Source: Porphyra umbilicalis (taxonomy: Eukaryota; Rhodophyta; Bangiophyceae; Bangiales; Bangiaceae). From it: DNA of 56,994 nt. Made by a program: the position numbers and the translations under genes. Positions 54,220-56,994 of this stretch are shown here, in pieces. Within the stretch, counting starts at the first letter, position 1; each line of letters begins with the position of its first letter. Below the pieces are notes generated by a model. It made no database searches. It saw only the letters and a program-made list of their open reading frames with translations, and was not told the DNA's origin. The stretch spans positions 1 to 56,994 of the forward strand of contig KV918817.1 of the NCBI GenBank assembly GCA_002049455.2, read 5' to 3'.

Positions 54220-54252
54220 CCAAAGTCAAGGGTTCGAGCCCCTTCTCCGTTA
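54220..54252 (+). other. tRNA-Ile-like 3' half at copy 4/5 junction
   Basis: CCAAAGTC, the T arm AAGGG-TTCGAGC-CCCTT and CTCCGTTA match the other junctions exactly, but the D arm and anticodon stem are absent; upstream is GTGCCAATAAATA. Box B is present, box A is not. Confidence 0.7.
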
Positions 54253-56994
54253 CGGTGGTTCGTTTTTCGCCGTTTTTTGGGTGTGGCGGGGTAGGGGGGG
54301 TGTTGGGTCACCCCCCCATCGCTTTTGTTTCATGGCGGGGGGTGGTTTTGGGCCCGATCGGGCCCGGGTCGCGGCTGTAGCGGGGGTGGTGATGGCGATG
54401 GTCGACGCGGCGGCGGGCTACCGCGGAAAGGTAGCCTGCTTTGAATTGTTGGGTTTGGTATTGGCCGAAATTTCGGCCAATGGGGTGGCCGTGTTAGCGG
54501 GGCCGGACGTAGATAGCGCGGTTACGGGCGTAACCGCGCCCGTCTTGCCGGCGCCGCTTGGGTTAGGGGGGGGGGGCACCTTCCTCCTCCCCCGACACGG
54601 GGGTTCCCGTCGGCGCCGGGGGGGGGACCCCCGCGCCACGACGGGGGGGTGTCCCCCGCGTCTTCCTGCCGCGGGCGGTGTCTCTGCGGCCGGCGGTGCC
54701 GGCGCGGCGGCGGTCGCGGTGCCTTTTGCGGCGGTTCCTGGGCGGGGCGCGGCGCGCGTTTCGGTCCCTGGCGGCTGCCTGGTGCCCCCCCCCCGGTTTT
54801 CGACCTGGGGCGGGCGGGGCGGTCCCTTCCCCCCCCCTCGGCGGTGTCGGCGGGGGGGGGGAGCTGTTTCCCCCTCTGGGGCGGGCGGCGGTCGGCCGGC
54901 CGGCCGCCGCCCAACTTTTGTCCTGTTGCTCCTTCCTGGCGGTCGGGCGGCGGTGCTCTACCTTCTGCGGCCAAGGAGACGCGGTGCTCACCTCGCAAGG
55001 TCAAGCCGGTCGGCAAGATGGCGGTCAAGGTCGTGTCGGGGGGGGTGCGGGTCGTGTCGGTGCGCGTGTCGGCGGGGGGGGTGCTGTCGGTGGGGGTGCG
55101 GCGGGGGGTGCCGGTGTTGTTTCTGCGTCGGCGGGGGCTGCTCCCCCCGCCGCCGCAACTGCTCCCCCTGCAGGGGGGCATGGACACTTGTTGTTCGTGG
55201 TGGGCGTCGGCGTGGGGGTGGACGTGGGGGGCGGGGTGGCTGCCGCTGGCGGGGATGCCGGTGCTGCGCACCACGCCGGCTGCCCCGCCTGTGGGTGGTC
55301 GCCCTCCCCCCCTGTCGCCGCCGCGCCGGCGCACCGCGCCCCGCTGACGCCGGCGCAGCGGGCGGCGCGTGCCGCCGCGTTTCTGACGCGCGCGCGGCCG
55401 CGCGCGGGGGCGTTGGTCGCCCTCGAGACAATTTATGTCTCGGGGGTGAACCGGGACGCCCCCGCCCAGCGCCTGCGCGGGGAGCTGGCGGACCTGACGG
55501 GCGTCCACGTGCATAGCATCGTGGACGTCCGTCGGGTCGGCGCGGCCACCGCGGTCACCCTGACCGCGACCGGGGTGGCCGCGTTTTCGCGGCCCTGGGG
55601 TCGGCGCCGCGGCGGGTGTTCTGACCCTGCTGCCGGGCGCCGACCCCTGGTCCCCCGCCTTCCTGGGGCCCCGGCGGCGCTCCCAGCTGCCGGGCGCCGC
55701 CGCGGCGGCGGAGGCGGTCTCGCGTTGCCGCCGCCGCCTCACGACCAGGTGGCGGAGGTGGCGACGCGGACGGCCATGCCCGCCCACCTGCGTGCGTCGC
55801 TGGCGGCCCATTATCGGGCCGACCTAGCGGCGCACGCTGGTGCTGGGGGGTGGCCGCCGCGTCGTCGGCGGCCGCCGCGGGGTTCCGGCGCCGGGTGGCG
55901 GTCGCGCCGCCGCGCCGCCGCCAATTTGGCGGCGGGGGTGCTGCGGCGTTGCCGCCGCACATCCGCCGCCGTTGCGCCCCCGCCCGGCCACGTGTCGGGC
56001 CGGGGGCGGCGGGGCCGACGTTTCCGTGCCGGGGGCGGCCGCCGCGACGACGGCGGCCACCCCCGGAATTTCGCGAGTTGGCGGCGGCACCGCGGCCGCC
56101 GCCGCAATTTCTGCGGTGGGGGGACGCGGCGTCCACCGCCGCGCCCCCCGCTGCCATCCGCCCCCTCCCGCCAGTGTCGGCCCTGGTGGCGGGGGGGCCG
56201 ACGTTTTCGCGTCGGCGGCGGCCGCCGCGACGACGGCGGCCACCCTGGCGTTCCGCCGCGTCGGTGGCGGCCGCCGCCGCCGCCGCCGCAATTTCCGCGG
56301 GTGGTGGCGCCGCGGCGTCCGCCGCCGCGCCCCCCCTTGCTCCCCCGCCCCCCCCCTGCCACGTGTCGACCCCGGTGGGGGGGGCCGACGTTTCGATGTC
56401 GGCGGCGGCCGCCGCGACGACGGCGGCCCCCCCTGGCGTTTCGGCCGCGCCGGGGCGACCGCCGTCGCCGCCGCCGCCGCCGCAATTCGCGCGTTGCGGG
56501 GCCGCGGCGTCCGCCGCCGCGGCGTCCGTTTCGCGCCGCCCTCCCCCCGGTCTGGGGCTACGGGGGGGTGTGCCACGCGGGGGCTTCCGCGTCGGCGGCG
56601 GGCTCGGCGATGGACACTTCGTCCGACGCCGAGCCCGCTGCCACCGCGGACCCGCTCGCTACCGTGTCGCCGCCTGTGTCCGCCCCGCCTGCTAGGGGGG
56701 CGGTGGGCGCCGTCTCGGCTGCCCCTGGGGTGACTTGGCCGGGTCGGCGGCGGCACCCGCCGCCGCCGCAGCACCTCCGGCCGGCGGGGTCCCACAGTAA
56801 CCCCCGCCGCGCCTGTTGCTGCCTCTGCGCCCCCCCCGCCCGGTGGAGGCCTCCGGGGTGGCCAACCCGGGGTGTTTCCGCGTCGGCGGCGGACTCCGCC
56901 ATGGACTTATCGTCCGATGCGGAGCCCGCCGCCGCCGCGAATCCCCCCGGAGCTCCACGCCGCCTGCCCCAACGCAGGCTGGCGGTGGGCCGCC
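54253..56994 (+). mobile_element. array copy 5: 5' part, cut by window end
   Basis: Starts with the usual T-runs and palindromic island and continues into the ORF1 tail. It contains many single-base losses after 55 kb. The unit presumably continues beyond the window. Confidence 0.88.
54332..56994 (+). pseudogene. ORF1, copy 5 (partial)
   Basis: The ATG at 54,332 is in frame with the conserved N-terminus, which stays open to 55,516. The RRM-like block (LETIYVSGVNRDAP at about 55,424) falls in another frame because of small losses between 54,900 and 55,300. The repeat tail is recognisable (CACGTGTCG near 55,990 and 56,360) but has frequent one-base gaps, for example ACATCCGCCG and CAATTCGCG. 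It runs off the window before the ORF1/ORF2 overlap. Confidence 0.5.

Larger units (their letters stand above)
46295..54252 (+). mobile_element. array copy 4: mosaic unit with diverged ORF2 (subfamily B)
   Basis: The first ~2.3 kb (to about 48.6 kb) follows the other copies closely, including the palindromic island and RRM-like segment. After that, ORF1 tail, ORF2 and 3' UTR diverge strongly in DNA while keeping the ORF2 protein. The 3' end differs: the tRNA-like unit has only its 3' half. Its 5' end groups with copy 5 (CTTGGGTTAGG in both). Confidence 0.85.

Noticed and set aside
16190..56994. CRISPR array or bacterial tandem repeats
   Set aside because: The repeat period is about 8 kb with coding content; there are no short direct repeats with unique spacers, and the elements are eukaryotic.
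21497..56994. R2 proper inserted in 28S rDNA
   Set aside because: No rRNA-like sequence is seen at any junction; only the tRNA-like unit is present.
54253..56994. telomeric repeats near the array end
   Set aside because: No TTTAGGG- or TTAGGG-type arrays are present in the window, so a telomere-adjacent position cannot be claimed.

Overview
The window looks like nuclear DNA of a very GC-rich eukaryote, possibly an alga or other protist. It carries Ty3/gypsy, Ty1/copia, PIF/Harbinger and non-LTR element sequences and a eukaryotic-type tRNA-Ile(AAU)-like unit with Pol III box A and box B. There are no bacterial operons, and I recognise no host gene. The taxon cannot be named from the sequence alone.

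Region 1 (about 1-4,350) is a decayed Ty3/gypsy pol gene: retropepsin, reverse transcriptase/RNase H, integrase. Region 2 (about 4,501-4,915, minus strand) is the N-terminal part of a PIF/Harbinger-type transposase without its catalytic domain. Region 3 (5,490-11,002) is a Ty1/copia element with its whole gag-pol in one frame. That frame is broken only by in-frame stops, and 313-bp direct repeats bound the element. Region 4 (about 11,003-14,423) is non-coding sequence of more moderate GC, with a candidate TA-flanked inverted-repeat element at 11,892-12,961. Region 5 (14,424-16,189) is microsatellite and GCC-rich minisatellite DNA leading into the array.

Region 6 (16,190 to the window end) is the main feature: a head-to-tail array of six copies of one non-LTR retrotransposon, period about 8.0-8.3 kb, all on the plus strand. 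A full unit has a palindrome-rich 5' island, ORF1 (RRM-like segment plus an Ala/Pro-rich tail with ~190-bp repeats), and ORF2 (two N-terminal zinc fingers, reverse transcriptase with Y/F-H-D-D, a CCHC knuckle and a C-terminal restriction-like PD...D...K endonuclease, as in the R2/CRE/NeSL/Utopia group). ORF1 and ORF2 overlap through ATGANTGA in all five copies where the junction is visible. Units are joined by a 74-nt tRNA-Ile(AAU)-like sequence whose D, anticodon and T arms fold but whose acceptor stem does not; T5 and T6 runs follow it at the start of the next unit.

Copies 0/1 and 2/3 form two subgroups. Copy 4 is a mosaic: its 5' end is like the others, but its ORF2 and 3' end belong to a diverged second subfamily (B) that keeps the protein while changing synonymous sites. 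Copy 5 is cut by the window end. Every ORF2 carries frameshifts or a stop, many at G or C homopolymers, so decay and sequencing error cannot be separated here. The most unusual points are the tRNA-Ile-linked tandem array, the structured 5' island, the conserved ORF1/ORF2 overlap, and a poly-C tract whose length sets the frame between the reverse transcriptase and endonuclease domains.
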